Assembly: GCF_900095885.1 (NCBI RefSeq) | Contig: NZ_LT615367.1 | Coordinates: 496,001-560,000 of the forward strand | DNA from: Dickeya aquatica | GTDB lineage: Bacteria; Pseudomonadota; Gammaproteobacteria; Enterobacterales; Enterobacteriaceae | Reading direction: 5' to 3' | Length of the DNA: 64,000 bases | Part shown: positions 46,188 through 56,483 of the stretch, piece after piece | How the letters are laid out: each line of letters opens with the position of its first letter | Numbering within the stretch: the stretch's first letter is position 1 | Position numbers and translations under genes: made by a program | The notes under the pieces: model-generated | Database searches by the model: none | Told to the model about the DNA's origin: nothing | The model's input: the letters and a program-made list of their open reading frames with translations, nothing else

Positions 46188-46570
46188 CGGTTTGCATGAG
46201 AGCAGGCCGTGATTTCGGTAAAATGTTTTTTTATTTCTGAGATGTATTTTTGTGATTTTTGTGAAGGAATTTTGTCTTTGACTGTGATTTTGGTGGTTTT
46301 TAAATAGCAATGGTTTTATAAAACATTGTTTTTATTTTAAATAAATTATTTTTTGGCTATGGCATTTTTCTTTTTCTCATCACCATGAGATTTACTCTGC
46401 TAATGATTGAGACGGCCATTATTTGCTGAGGGTGACTGCGCCTCATTTGCTGAAGCAGCCGCTGTTTTGATATTAATTCTCGCGCCGCAGGGGTGTTTTT
46501 TCACACTAAAAAAATAAAGGTATGATTGCTTGCCTGCTAAGGATTATCGGCAGGTTTCCCCGCCGGTCAC

Positions 46571-46885
46571 TTATTCCAGCCAAAATACCGGTTTGAGTTC
46601 GGTACTGACCGGGCTGTTATCGGTATTGGCAGGCATGACCTCTTTCATATATCGCCACCAGCGCTGGCACACGTCGGTTTGGGCTATTGCATTCCAGCGC
46701 TCTTCAGATTCTATCTCGACATAACCGAACAGCAGGTGGCGTTCCGGGTCGAGAAAAATACTGTAGTGATGAGCACCGTGCGCTTTTAATACGCTTTCCA
46801 GCTCTGGCCATATCGGGTTATGCCGCCGCTGGTATTCGTCATGGCAGTCTGGAAAGACCTGCATTACAAAGGCTTTTCTTAACAT
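46571..46885 (-). CDS. rhaM: L-rhamnose mutarotase
   Basis: The 104-aa protein interconverts alpha and beta L-rhamnopyranose. It has [35 protein letters not shown] and WWRYMKEVM, typical of RhaM/YiiL. Last gene of the rhaBADM run, 162 bp after rhaD. Confidence 0.95.
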   Translation of the reverse strand: MLRKAFVMQVFPDCHDEYQRRHNPIWPELESVLKAHGAHHYSIFLDPERHLLFGYVEIESEERWNAIAQTDVCQRWWRYMKEVMPANTDNSPVSTELKPVFWLE

Positions 46886-47047
46886 GGTTATCTCGTCCTG
46901 TTGCGGTTTGAACCGGCGATGGGCGTGAGTTCAGGCTGGTGGCAACATCCCTGTTTGCCGTATCGGTAGACGGTGCTTTGTCGGGTATTCACCATAACAT
47001 TCCCGCCATCGCGGCCACCGACACGGCATCCTGAACGATGTGCCGTG

Positions 47048-47878
47048 TTATTCGCTGTATTGTAACGCCGCTTGCATCGGCGTGACACCAAAGCGCTGGC
47101 CAAGGGCAATTAACTCTTCGGTAGCGATAGTCTGCTTTTTCCCACCCATTGAACGCACTTTTACCATCACTTCAGCTGATTTCTCGGCGGTGTCGATAAG
47201 GCCAAAGGCATCATCCAGTGACGGGCCGCTGCCAAAGATGCCATGAAACGGCCACAGCACCAGTGAGTGATGTTGCATCTGTTCTGCCGTTGCGCTGCCG
47301 ATAGCATCGGTGCCGGGCACCATCCACGGCACAATGCCTACGCCATCGGGGAACACCACCAGGCATTCGGTGCTGCCTTCCCACAATTCACGGGTGAAGG
47401 CGGCACTGTTGAGTTCCAGCACATAGCTCAGGGCGATCAAGTTGGTGGCGTGGCAATGCATAATCACGCGATCGCGCCCACCGCTGACACCGATACGCAC
47501 ACAATGAGACTGAAAATGCGCCGCCAGTTCAGACGTGGGCAGGCCACCGTTGCGTAACCCCCAGAAAATACGGTAGCCCGCACCATCGTGGTCAACCTGA
47601 AGCAATACCAGGTTGTCTGCCGGGTCTAACTGGACATTGCGAAAAAATTTGCCAGAGCCGGTGACGATAAACCAGTGGCTGGCCAGTTGTGGCATGGGTT
47701 GCGACAGCACTTCATGACGAGGCTGGGGATAAAAATCGCTTTCAAACGGTGTGACATCATCCTGCTCAAGACGCAGGCTGATGTTGCCGCCGTTACGTTC
47801 ATCCCAACCTTTTAACCACATATCGCTGGTGGCTTTGATCATTCCCTGCACAAACCAGGAGGAGAGTATTGATTGCAT
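47048..47878 (-). CDS. rhaD: Rhamnulose-1-phosphate aldolase
   Basis: The 276-aa class II (zinc) aldolase cleaves rhamnulose 1-phosphate to dihydroxyacetone phosphate and lactaldehyde. It shows NGGNISLRL (phosphate site), [16 protein letters not shown] with zinc-binding His-x-His, and [13 protein letters not shown] with a third His. Start 47878 is nine bases after the rhaA stop. Confidence 0.96.
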   Translation of the reverse strand: MQSILSSWFVQGMIKATSDMWLKGWDERNGGNISLRLEQDDVTPFESDFYPQPRHEVLSQPMPQLASHWFIVTGSGKFFRNVQLDPADNLVLLQVDHDGAGYRIFWGLRNGGLPTSELAAHFQSHCVRIGVSGGRDRVIMHCHATNLIALSYVLELNSAAFTRELWEGSTECLVVFPDGVGIVPWMVPGTDAIGSATAEQMQHHSLVLWPFHGIFGSGPSLDDAFGLIDTAEKSAEVMVKVRSMGGKKQTIATEELIALGQRFGVTPMQAALQYSE

Positions 47879-47887
47879 GCTAAATCC

Positions 47888-49144
47888 TTAACGTTGACAG
47901 AGAACGGTATTTTCGTAGTCACGCACTACTTGCAGCCACTCGCCGCCGGGGGCGACATCCTGTTGCAGGCAGTAATGCTCCCACACGGCCTGCCAGGGCA
48001 GGGATTTCTGCTCTTCCAGCAAGGCCAGCCGGGCGGTGTAATCGCCGTTTTGCTCCAGTTCACGCAAAATGGCGGTGGGCTCAAGCAGCGCGCGCAACAA
48101 CGCTTTTTTCATGTTGCGGGTGCCGATAACCCAGGCCGCAATGCGGTTAATCGAGGCATCGAAGAAATCCAGACCAATGTGCACCCGGTTAAACAACTGA
48201 TGACGCACTATTTCATGGGCAATGGCCTGTGTTTCATCATCAAGCAGCACCACATGATCGCTGTCCCAGCGCACCGGGCGGCTGACGTGCAGCAACAGGC
48301 GCGGAACAAACAGGCTGGCGCTGGAAATCTTGTCGGAAATTACCTCGGTTGGGTGGAAATGCCCGGCATCCAGACACAGGGCGGTTTGGCGGCTGGCGGC
48401 ATAGCCCATGTAGAATTCATTGGAGCCAACGGTAAAGCTCTCGGCACCAATGCCAAACAGCTTACTTTCCACCGCATCAATGTGGTGAGCCGGGTCGAAT
48501 TTTTCGGCGATCACCTCATCGAGCGAATCCAGCAACCGCTGGCGGAAGGCCAGCCGGTCTACCGTCAGGTCTTTCATACCATCCGGTATCCAGATGTTCA
48601 TCACGGATGCCGTGCCCAGCTCTTTACCAAACCAGGCAGAAATGCGACGGCTGGCCTGGCAGTGTTCAATCCAGAACCGGCGCACCTTTTCATCCGGGTG
48701 TGACAGCGTAAAGCCGTCACTACTGAGCGGATGTGAAAAACAAGAAGGGTTAAAATCCAGCCCTAACTGGTGCTCTTTGGCCCATTCAACCCAGTGGCGG
48801 AAATGTTCCGGTTCGATGGCGTTGCGCGCAACCGGTGTGTCAGACTCCAGATAAATCGCGTGCAGGTTCAGGCGTTTAGGCCCTGGGATCAAACGAAATG
48901 CCTGTTCGAGGTCAGCCCGCAGCTCACTGGCGTTACGGGCTTTGCCGGGGTAGTTACCGGTGGCCTGAATGCCCCCGGTCAGCGCGCCGCTGTTATGCTC
49001 AAAACCGGCAACATCATCCCCTTGCCAGCAGTGCATTGAAACCGGGATGCTGTCTAACTGACGCAGTGCGGCATCCACATCCACATTGAGTCGCGCATAA
49101 CGTTCTCTGGCCAACTGCCAGGCGGTGTCTATCGCGGTATTCAT
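47888..49144 (-). CDS. rhaA: L-rhamnose isomerase
   Basis: The 418-aa metal-dependent isomerase converts L-rhamnose to L-rhamnulose. It has [14 protein letters not shown] near 36-49, [22 protein letters not shown] and [16 protein letters not shown], all strongly conserved in RhaA. It overlaps rhaB by four bases. Confidence 0.97.
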   Translation of the reverse strand: MNTAIDTAWQLARERYARLNVDVDAALRQLDSIPVSMHCWQGDDVAGFEHNSGALTGGIQATGNYPGKARNASELRADLEQAFRLIPGPKRLNLHAIYLESDTPVARNAIEPEHFRHWVEWAKEHQLGLDFNPSCFSHPLSSDGFTLSHPDEKVRRFWIEHCQASRRISAWFGKELGTASVMNIWIPDGMKDLTVDRLAFRQRLLDSLDEVIAEKFDPAHHIDAVESKLFGIGAESFTVGSNEFYMGYAASRQTALCLDAGHFHPTEVISDKISSASLFVPRLLLHVSRPVRWDSDHVVLLDDETQAIAHEIVRHQLFNRVHIGLDFFDASINRIAAWVIGTRNMKKALLRALLEPTAILRELEQNGDYTARLALLEEQKSLPWQAVWEHYCLQQDVAPGGEWLQVVRDYENTVLCQR

Positions 49145-50628
49145 ACGGTAAGCTCCTCATTAACCTGGCACAGCGCCTCAAAGCGGCGGTAATGACCAGA
49201 AAAATCACTCTGTTGTTTGTTATCTCGCTGCTGCGGCAGGAAGGTTTGCAGCGGAAAGTTTTCTGTCAGCAACTGGCGAAGCGCGGCCTGATCGGCAACA
49301 TCGCCCAGTGCCATTAACTGGCAGCCGATATTGCCGAGTGTTGAGGCTTCGGTTGGCCCGGCCAGTACCGGTATCTGGCAGACGTCGGCACACAGTTGGT
49401 TGAGCAGCGTGTTACAACTGCCGCCGCCAACGATATGCAGGCGCTCAAAAGCGCGGCCGCGTAATTGCCCTAATGTCATCAGGCTCTGACGGTAAGAGAG
49501 CGCCAGACTATCGAGGATGCAACGCACAATAGTCGCCGTACTCTCTGGCACCACTTGCCCCTGTTCACGGCAAAGTGTCCGTAATGCCACACTCATTGAT
49601 TCCGGGTTAATCAGGCGCTCATCATTGGGGTTAATCAGGCTTAAAAACGCCGGTTGTTGTGCGACATCCCGCAGTAGCGCAGGTAAATCGGTGACGTGTT
49701 GCTCTTGGCAAACGCGCTGTAACAGCCACATCCCCATGATGTTTTTCAACACCCGGTAGTTTCCGGCCACGCCGCCTTCATTGGTGATATTGGCTGCCAG
49801 CGCGGCGCGGCTGGTCAGCGGTTGCGGGCTTTCCATCCCGATAAGCGACCAGGTACCCGAGCTGAGATAGGCGCTGTCGGCATCCTGAAGCGGGGTAGCA
49901 ACCACGGCGCTGGCGGTGTCGTGGGTGGCGACGGTAACGACCGGCACCGTGCGACCACTGGGGGCAGTCCACTGGCCGACCGGATAACCCGGCTGATGCG
50001 GTGTCGTCAGCCATTGCGGCGGTATACCGAGGTAATCGAGCAGGGAATTATCCCAGTCGCCACGGGCTAGATTCAGCAGTTGGGTGGTGCTGGCGTTGGT
50101 GTATTCACACGCCATTTGCCCGGTGAGCCGATATTGGAAATAGTCTGGGATCATTAACAGGTGGGCGATTTGCGCCCAGTCATCCGGGTTTTGCTGGCGC
50201 AGTGCCCGTAGCTGATACAGCGTGTTGAACGGTAAAAACTGAATACCGGTTTGCTGATAGAGCCGTTCACGCCCAAGCTCGGCGATGACTTGCGACATCT
50301 GCCCATCGGTACGGTGATCGCGATAGGCATAAGGCAGGCCGACCCGCTTGCCGTTGGCATCCAGTGGCACCATGTCAACGCCCCAGCTATCAATGCCGAT
50401 ACTGGTGAGCTGAATGCCGCGTGCGTCAACCCGGTGTAGCCCGTAGCGAATCTGGCGCTCCAGCTCATCGAGATCCCACAGGTGGTGGCCTTGCCATAGA
50501 CGCAGTGCATTACTGAAACGGTGCACCTCTTCCAGCGTCAGACGCCGGGTATCGGTGTCCAGCGTGGCCAGCATCACCCGCCCGCTGGATGCGCCGAGGT
50601 CGATAGCTACACAATGTCTGAAAGCCAT
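49141..50628 (-). CDS. rhaB: Rhamnulokinase
   Basis: The 495-aa FGGY-family kinase phosphorylates L-rhamnulose. N-terminal phosphate loop [13 protein letters not shown], then [16 protein letters not shown]-terminal ATP part [15 protein letters not shown] and [11 protein letters not shown] start at ATG 50628, with GGGAG upstream; the open frame continues upstream into the promoter. First gene of the rha catabolic operon. Confidence 0.97.
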   Translation of the reverse strand: MAFRHCVAIDLGASSGRVMLATLDTDTRRLTLEEVHRFSNALRLWQGHHLWDLDELERQIRYGLHRVDARGIQLTSIGIDSWGVDMVPLDANGKRVGLPYAYRDHRTDGQMSQVIAELGRERLYQQTGIQFLPFNTLYQLRALRQQNPDDWAQIAHLLMIPDYFQYRLTGQMACEYTNASTTQLLNLARGDWDNSLLDYLGIPPQWLTTPHQPGYPVGQWTAPSGRTVPVVTVATHDTASAVVATPLQDADSAYLSSGTWSLIGMESPQPLTSRAALAANITNEGGVAGNYRVLKNIMGMWLLQRVCQEQHVTDLPALLRDVAQQPAFLSLINPNDERLINPESMSVALRTLCREQGQVVPESTATIVRCILDSLALSYRQSLMTLGQLRGRAFERLHIVGGGSCNTLLNQLCADVCQIPVLAGPTEASTLGNIGCQLMALGDVADQAALRQLLTENFPLQTFLPQQRDNKQQSDFSGHYRRFEALCQVNEELTV

Positions 50629-50734
50629 GCCTTTCTCCCGTGATAGTGCCCATTCGTGATAGTGCCCATTGTCGGGCCCGTTGTGACTGTGAGTGGCAGT
50701 GTAGAAAAGATAACGGGGGATGACCTTTTGGTGA

Positions 50735-50776
50735 GTGCCATCTGTAAAAACGGGTTGGCAAAATGGCAAAGTTGAC
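50735..50776 (-). promoter_or_regulatory. Possible RhaS site of the rhaB promoter
   Basis: On the minus strand, between the CRP site and rhaB, the sequence TGCCAACCCGTTTTTACAG (about 50739-50757) resembles the E. coli RhaS half-site region TTGCCAATGGCCCATTTTCC, from memory. The match is loose. Confidence 0.3.
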
Positions 50777-50792
50777 TGTGAAGTACTTCACA
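50777..50792. promoter_or_regulatory. CRP site in the rhaB-rhaS intergenic region
   Basis: TGTGA-AGTACT-TCACA is a perfect 16-bp palindrome with the consensus CRP half-sites. It is 149 bases from rhaB and 218 from rhaS, so it can serve either divergent promoter. Confidence 0.88.
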
Positions 50793-51010
50793 GTTTGGTC
50801 GAATAACCGCCGGGAGACGGGCGTGATACTTTGTTTTTGTGCCTGTGATCCTGCACGCATTTCAGCAATTTAGCGGCGCGATCTTGAAAAAATGACCTCG
50901 CCGTAGCGATTGCACGGCGCTATTTTAAGGCGCGGGAGTCGCCCTTCTGACTACTATCTTGCTATGCAACATCGGCAGGCGAATGTGGCGGAAAAAAGAG
51001 GGAAGGCGGC

Positions 51011-51835
51011 ATGGCACTACTTCATGGCGATGAATTTTTTGCTTCACAGGCAGCGACGGTAGCGGTGGAACCCCGGATGCCACAAGGCGCTTTTCCCGAG
51101 CACTATCATGATTTCTGGGAAATTGTGCTGGTGGAGCAGGGGGCAGGGGTGCATGTTTTTAATGACCAGCCCTTTGCATTGTGCAGCGGAGCGGTGTTTT
51201 TTGTGCGGGATAATGACCGTCACCTGTTTGAGCAAGTGGAGTCACTGCACCTGACCAATGTGCTGTACCGTTCGCCGCGTGGTTTTCGCTTTCTGTCAGA
51301 TATTGCCCCGTTCTTGCCTTACGGGGCGAACGGCGAATGGCTGGGGCAGTGGCAGGTGAATACCGCCACGCAGCAACAGGTTAAACAGTTGATTATGCAA
51401 TTGGCTGCGCTGTCGGCGAGCGATAAGGCAGAGCATGTGGCCACCAGTGAAAGCCTGTTTTTGCAAATTCTGGTGTTACTGAGGCAGAAATGTTTTCGCA
51501 CCGAAGCCGATGGCAGTGAACAGCAGGGTATTCAGGCGTTGCTGGGTTGGTTACAGCATAATTTCTGTGACGACGTGGACTGGGAAACACTGGCCGACCG
51601 TTTTTCGTTGTCGCTACGCACGCTGCACCGGCAATTAAAGCAACATACCGGAATGACGCCTCAGCGCTATCTGAATCGGTTACGGTTGCTGGAAGCACGT
51701 CGCCGTTTGCAACAGAGTGATGACTCCATCACCACCATCGCCCATGACTGTGGTTTTAGTGACAGCAATCACTTCTCTACCCAGTTTCGTAAAGCCTTTT
51801 CGCTGGCTCCCAAAGCATTGCGCCAACGGATGTGA
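51011..51835 (+). CDS. rhaS: Rhamnose regulator RhaS (AraC family)
   Basis: The 274-aa activator of rhaBAD has an N-terminal cupin that binds rhamnose (PEHYHDFWEIVLVEQG; FVRDNDRHLFE; TNVLYRSPRGF) and two C-terminal helix-turn-helix units (ADRFSLSLRTLHRQLKQHTG; HDCGFSDSNHFSTQFRKAF). Divergent from rhaB as in E. coli. Confidence 0.95.
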   Translation: MALLHGDEFFASQAATVAVEPRMPQGAFPEHYHDFWEIVLVEQGAGVHVFNDQPFALCSGAVFFVRDNDRHLFEQVESLHLTNVLYRSPRGFRFLSDIAPFLPYGANGEWLGQWQVNTATQQQVKQLIMQLAALSASDKAEHVATSESLFLQILVLLRQKCFRTEADGSEQQGIQALLGWLQHNFCDDVDWETLADRFSLSLRTLHRQLKQHTGMTPQRYLNRLRLLEARRRLQQSDDSITTIAHDCGFSDSNHFSTQFRKAFSLAPKALRQRM

Positions 51836-51843
51836 TATACCCC

Positions 51844-51902
51844 AAGGCGCATACGGGTAACGACTGAGCAATAGGCAACTGAGCAATAGGTGTATGCGCC
51901 TT
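51844..51902. repeat. Inverted and direct repeats between rhaS and rhaR
   Basis: The arms AAGGCGCATAC (51844-51854) and GTATGCGCCTT (51892-51902) are perfect reverse complements. Between them ACTGAGCAATAGG occurs twice (51863-51875, 51878-51890). The right arm covers the proposed TTG start of rhaR. Confidence 0.8.
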
Positions 51903-52755
51903 GACATCGCGTGGGTTGAAATTACTGACGGAAGATTATTTTCTTACCGATAAAACAAGAGTAACGGTTGCAGAACGCAGCCCGCAGCCTGCTTTTGGGC
52001 TGCATCATCATGACTTTGACGAGCTTGTGATAGTCTGGCGCGGTAACGGGCTGCATCTGTGGAATGATGTGCCCTATCGTATTACCTGTGGCGATCTGTT
52101 TTATGTTTCCGCACGCGATCGCCATAGCTACGAATCGGTACACGATTTGGAGCTCGATAACATCCTCTACATTCGTGAGCGCTTAACCCTGCCGACGGAC
52201 TGGCAACACCTGTTGCCGGGCGCTGACGTGCCGCAGTCGCAGCGCTACTGGCGGCTTGCCACGCAGAGTATGGAGATGCTGCGTGAAAAGGTCGAAAAAC
52301 TGGCGCAGGAGTGCATGAAGTCCGATCCGCTCTCTTTGCAACTCAGTGAAGTGCTGTTGTTGCAAATCGCGCTGTTGGCGCTGCGTTATCGCTATGCGCC
52401 AGACAGTCCCCAACTGGCTGATGCACAGCAACTCGACCTGCTGATGAATGCATTGCGTGCCAGCATTGCCCACCCTTTTCGGCTGGAGGATTTCTGCCAG
52501 TTGCATGGCATCAGTATGCGCAGCCTGCGCGGCCGCTTTAAACAGCAAACCGGCATGAGCGTCGCGCAGTATTTGCGCCAGCTCCGGCTGTGCCGCGCCA
52601 TGGAATTACTGCGCTATAACCGCCAAACCATCAGTGAAGTGGCGGCTGAATGCGGGTTTGATGACAGCAATTATTTCTCGGTGGTGTTTCATCAGGCGTT
52701 TGGTGTGACGCCAAGCGGCTACCGCCAGCGCTTTCAGGGGATCGGGAAGGGGTAA
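51901..52755 (+). CDS. rhaR: Rhamnose regulator RhaR (AraC family)
   Basis: The 284-aa activator of rhaSR has a cupin (HHHDFDELVIVWRGNGLHLWN; YRITCGDLFYVSARDRHSY) and AraC DNA-binding domain (QLHGISMRSLRGRFKQQTG; AECGFDDSNYFSVVFHQAF). E. coli RhaR is about the same length. The start is uncertain: TTG 51901 gives MTSRGLKLL, TTG 51916 is alternative, and no in-frame ATG lies near. The repeat-hairpin just before it may limit translation. Confidence 0.92.
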   Translation: MTSRGLKLLTEDYFLTDKTRVTVAERSPQPAFGLHHHDFDELVIVWRGNGLHLWNDVPYRITCGDLFYVSARDRHSYESVHDLELDNILYIRERLTLPTDWQHLLPGADVPQSQRYWRLATQSMEMLREKVEKLAQECMKSDPLSLQLSEVLLLQIALLALRYRYAPDSPQLADAQQLDLLMNALRASIAHPFRLEDFCQLHGISMRSLRGRFKQQTGMSVAQYLRQLRLCRAMELLRYNRQTISEVAAECGFDDSNYFSVVFHQAFGVTPSGYRQRFQGIGKG

Positions 52756-52773
52756 CGGACGTTGCATAACGAC

Positions 52774-52808
52774 CCGGTGTAGCCTGCCTGTTCAGGCGAC
52801 CACACCGG
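52774..52808. terminator. Hairpin between rhaR and the ABC operon
   Basis: The outer stem CCGGTGT / ACACCGG and inner stem GCCTG-TT-CAGGC form one structure between the convergent genes. T-run lacking. Confidence 0.45.
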
Positions 52809-52883
52809 TTCAATCCCCGCTCTGCCAATATTGTTATGGACTCTCCTCACGGCGAAAGTCCTGTGCCATAAACGAGGCCGATA

Positions 52884-54632
52884 TCAGGCGAGGGTTTCGC
52901 TCAACAGGCTACCCACCTCACTGGCCGGTTGCGTTGTGATAACCACCGGCGCGACGGTGGCGAGGAGCTGTCGGGTATAGGGGTGCTGCGGCTGATTGAA
53001 AATCTGCTCTACCGTACCGCGCTCGACAATATCGCCGTTTTTCATCACCACAATGCGGTGACTCATGTGCTGCACCACGCCCAGATCGTGCGAGATAAAC
53101 ACCATCGACAGGCGGAGCTTTTGTTGCAATGCCACCAGTAAATCCAGCACTTGTGCCTGTGTGGTGACATCCAGTGCAGACACCGGCTCATCGCAAATTA
53201 ACACATCAGGTTCGGCGGCGAGCGCCTGTGCAATGGAAATGCGCTGGCGCTGCCCGCCGGAGAGCGAGCGCGGGCGGCGTGGCAGCAGCGCGGGCGATAA
53301 CCCGACCAGCTCCAGCAACGTGACAATGCGTTGCTGGCGGGCCTGCGCGCTGAGGTCACGCCGCAGCCGCAGCGGTTGCAGCAGTATCTGCTCAATGGTG
53401 AATTGCGGGTCGAATGAACTGAGCGGATCTTGCGTGATGGTCTGGATGCGGGCGCGCAGCGGGCGGCGTTCGCGTTCGCTAAGCGCACTCCACAGCCGGC
53501 CTGCAAGCTGCACCGTGCCGCTATCTGGCGATTGCAGTGCCAGCATCACTTTGCCAAGCGTGGTTTTGCCCGAGCCGGACTCACCGACAATGCCCAGCGT
53601 TTCGCCGCGCTCAACGGTCAGCGACAGGGTGTTGACCGCTGTCATGCGGCTGCCGTCAGGGCGTCGGAAACTGACTGATACGCCATCCACCTCTAATGCC
53701 AGCCCCTGTGTTTCATCCGCTTTTGTCAGCGAGGAAAGCTGTGCCGAGGCCTGTGCGCTCAGTGGGTTCTCGCCCGCCAGCCAGTTGCCGCGGGTGGCGG
53801 CAGTCGGAATGGCGGCCAGCAATTTACGGGTGTAGGGATGTTGTGGTGCGGATAATACCTGGCGCGCATCGCCTTGTTCGACCAGTGCGCCTTTTTGCAT
53901 CACCATCACCCGGGTGGCGACCTGGGCGACCACCGCCAAATCGTGCGTTATCAGCAATACGCCATGACCGGCCTCGGCCAGCGCCGTAAACAGTTTGAGC
54001 ACCTGCTGTTGAACGGTGGCGTCCAGCGCGGTTGTTGGCTCATCGGCGATGAGCAATTTGGGGCCAGCGGCCAGCGCGGAGGCAATCAATGCCCTTTGGC
54101 GCAGCCCGCCGGAGAGTTCGTGCGGGTACTGGGCGGCGCGGTTGACCGGGTCAGGAATGCCGACCTCGCTGAGCAATTGGGCGACGCGGGCGGCAACGTC
54201 ATGGCGGCTTGCCAGCCGGTGCGTAAGCAGCGGTTCGGCCACCTCCTGACCAATGCGGCGTAACGGGTCGAGCGAAACCAGCGCATCTTGCAGCACAAAG
54301 CCGATTTCCCGGCCACGAATCTGCTGCCATTGCCGGTCATTCAGGGTGCGCAGGTTACACAGGCTGCCGTCGTGACGCACCAGTTCGATGACATTGGCCT
54401 GAATCTGCGCTCGCTCACCGGCAAGCCCGACCAGTGTGCGGGCGGTGACGGATTTACCTGAGCCCGATTCGCCGACCAGCGCCAGAATCTCACCGGGGTT
54501 GACCTGAAAGGAGAGGTGGCGAACGGACTCGACCGGCCCACTCGGGCCGGGAAACGTCACATGTAAATCTTCAACGCGCAGCAGCGGCGATGTGGCGGTG
54601 GTCGCTGTCAATGGGGTGCCGGTCTGGCTCAT
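52884..54632 (-). CDS. Peptide-type ABC transporter, fused double ATPase
   Basis: A 582-aa protein with two ATP-binding cassettes joined, like DppD plus DppF (GsiA/YejF type). Walker A occurs as GESGSGKSVTARTL (first) and GESGSGKTTLGKVM (second); signatures LSGGLRQRALIA and LSGGQRQRISIA; Walker B LLIADEPT and VLICDEPV. It powers uptake through the two permeases encoded upstream. Its ATG overlaps the permease stop (TGATG). Confidence 0.93.
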   Translation of the reverse strand: MSQTGTPLTATTATSPLLRVEDLHVTFPGPSGPVESVRHLSFQVNPGEILALVGESGSGKSVTARTLVGLAGERAQIQANVIELVRHDGSLCNLRTLNDRQWQQIRGREIGFVLQDALVSLDPLRRIGQEVAEPLLTHRLASRHDVAARVAQLLSEVGIPDPVNRAAQYPHELSGGLRQRALIASALAAGPKLLIADEPTTALDATVQQQVLKLFTALAEAGHGVLLITHDLAVVAQVATRVMVMQKGALVEQGDARQVLSAPQHPYTRKLLAAIPTAATRGNWLAGENPLSAQASAQLSSLTKADETQGLALEVDGVSVSFRRPDGSRMTAVNTLSLTVERGETLGIVGESGSGKTTLGKVMLALQSPDSGTVQLAGRLWSALSERERRPLRARIQTITQDPLSSFDPQFTIEQILLQPLRLRRDLSAQARQQRIVTLLELVGLSPALLPRRPRSLSGGQRQRISIAQALAAEPDVLICDEPVSALDVTTQAQVLDLLVALQQKLRLSMVFISHDLGVVQHMSHRIVVMKNGDIVERGTVEQIFNQPQHPYTRQLLATVAPVVITTQPASEVGSLLSETLA

Positions 54633-55528
54633 CAGCCTTCTCCTCTGGCCAGCAGGGTTTGCATACGTCGCCCCAGCAGGGTAATGGTAATCACGGATAG
54701 CGCGACGATACTGGCAGGAAACAGGCTAACCCAGGGCGCAATATCCAGAAAACTGCGGCCATCAGCCAGCAGTGCTCCCCACTCGGCGGTGGGCGGCACG
54801 ACACCTAAGCCTAGAAAACTGAGCGCCGAGGCAGAGAGCACCGCATTACCGATACCGATAGTCGCCAGAATCAGCAAAGGCCGGAGCGTATTGGGCACAA
54901 TATGGCGCAGCACGATATAGAGCGAGCTTTCCCCCAGCGCAATGGCGTGCTCCACATAGCCGGACTGGCGCACTTGCAGCACCTGTGAGCGCACCAGTCG
55001 GGCATAACCGGCAATCCCGGCAAACCCGACAGCCAGTAACGTGTTTTCCGGGCCGCGCCCAAGAACGGCGATGACCAGCAGGGCCAGTAACATTTCCGGG
55101 AAGGCCAGCATGATATCAAGCAGCCTCACCAGCACCTGTTGCACGGCACGCGGAGCCAGCGCCGACAGCGTGCCAAGCAGAATGCCGCCTGCGCAGGCTA
55201 TCAGCATTGCGCCAACGCCGATACTCAGCGACAGCGAGGTGCCGTACACCACGCGGGTAAACACATCGCGCCCCAGCGTATCGGTGCCAAACCAATGACC
55301 GGCACCGGGTGGCTGAAGCACCGCGCTGATGTCGATATCGTCGGGTTTTAGTGGCGTAAATAGCGTTGGGAAGAACACGGCCAGCAGCAGCAGTAATACC
55401 GCGATGGCCGGTAGCAGCGTGGCGGGAGCACGCCACGGGCTGCGAAAGAATGCGCGGCTCCAGGCGTTAATCCGCGCCAGTGAAGGATTGTTCATGAAAG
55501 AGGTCGTGTTTAACGGTTCACTGCTCAT
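54632..55528 (-). CDS. Peptide-type ABC permease, DppC-like
   Basis: The 298-aa inner-membrane protein has an N-terminal OppC-type segment, then WFGTDTLGRDVFTRVVYG and the EAA loop (EHAIALGESSLYIVLRHIVPN). GGGGA lies six bases before ATG 55528, which overlaps the preceding permease gene by 11 bases. Confidence 0.92.
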   Translation of the reverse strand: MSSEPLNTTSFMNNPSLARINAWSRAFFRSPWRAPATLLPAIAVLLLLLAVFFPTLFTPLKPDDIDISAVLQPPGAGHWFGTDTLGRDVFTRVVYGTSLSLSIGVGAMLIACAGGILLGTLSALAPRAVQQVLVRLLDIMLAFPEMLLALLVIAVLGRGPENTLLAVGFAGIAGYARLVRSQVLQVRQSGYVEHAIALGESSLYIVLRHIVPNTLRPLLILATIGIGNAVLSASALSFLGLGVVPPTAEWGALLADGRSFLDIAPWVSLFPASIVALSVITITLLGRRMQTLLARGEG

Positions 55529-56483
55529 AGGCATTCCCCTTTTTTCGCAAACGGGGGTCAATAATCAGATACAGCGCATCCACCAGCAGGTTGATGACCA
55601 CAAACAGCAATGCCGAGAGCATCACCAGCCCCAGCACCAGCGGCATGTCGCGGCTTTCGATGGCGTGCAGCGTTATCTGTCCGATACCCGTGCGGCCAAA
55701 CACGGTTTCAGTGAGGACTGAGCCGCTTAATACGCCCGCCAGTAGCGTTCCGGTGAGTGTCGAGGCGGCAAGGGCACTGTGACGCAGCGCATGACGCAAA
55801 CGCAACAGGCTTTCGCTCACGCCACGGGTACGAACCGTCAGGGCAAAGGGTTGTGACAACGCCTCTTCCAGACCGTCACGCAGCACCTGGCTTAGTAAGG
55901 CAGCCAGCGGCAAACTGAGGGTGATAACCGGTAAGACCAGCGCAATTATCCCGTCATTTCCCATCACCGGGAACCACTGTAAGCGAAAGCTGAAGACGCT
56001 CAGTAGCACAATCCCCACCCAGTAAACCGGGGTGCTCAGGAGGGTGAGCTCCAGCCAGGAGAACAGTGCGCGTAAACGGTGATGGCGGCCTGCTGTCAGC
56101 AACGCATTGAAGATAGCCAGCAGCAGTGCCAGCACCAGCGCACTGAGCGCCAGTTGCACGGTCTGCCCCATCGCCTCGCCGATAAGACCGATAACCGGCT
56201 GGCGGTATTGATAGCTGGTGCCGAAGTCACCCAGCAACGCCTGCCCGCAGTAGTGCAGATACTGTACCCAGACTGGCTGATCAAGCCCAAATTGCTTAAT
56301 CAGCGCGGTGCGGTAGGCGGCATCCACCACATTATCGCCCCCGCTCAGGATAGCGACCGGATCGCCGGGCACCAGCTTGACGGCAATGAACGTCAGGGTG
56401 GCTGCGCCCCAGAGCACAGCCACGATGGTGAAAAGACGCTGGAGGGCCGCGACGGCCAGATTACGGTTTAAGCCAGACATCAT
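55518..56483 (-). CDS. Peptide-type ABC permease, DppB-like
   Basis: The 321-aa inner-membrane protein starts with the OppB-type ALQRLFTIVAVLWGAATLTF and VKLVPGDPVAIL, and has QVLRDGLEEALSQPFALTVRTRGVSE as the EAA loop (in two pieces). It overlaps the binding-protein gene by 23 bases. Confidence 0.92.
   Translation of the reverse strand: MMSGLNRNLAVAALQRLFTIVAVLWGAATLTFIAVKLVPGDPVAILSGGDNVVDAAYRTALIKQFGLDQPVWVQYLHYCGQALLGDFGTSYQYRQPVIGLIGEAMGQTVQLALSALVLALLLAIFNALLTAGRHHRLRALFSWLELTLLSTPVYWVGIVLLSVFSFRLQWFPVMGNDGIIALVLPVITLSLPLAALLSQVLRDGLEEALSQPFALTVRTRGVSESLLRLRHALRHSALAASTLTGTLLAGVLSGSVLTETVFGRTGIGQITLHAIESRDMPLVLGLVMLSALLFVVINLLVDALYLIIDPRLRKKGNAYEQ

Noticed and set aside
47873-48703. 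276-codon open frame opposite rhaA
   Set aside because: Antisense shadow; rhaA is unmistakable and the mirror protein has no family features.
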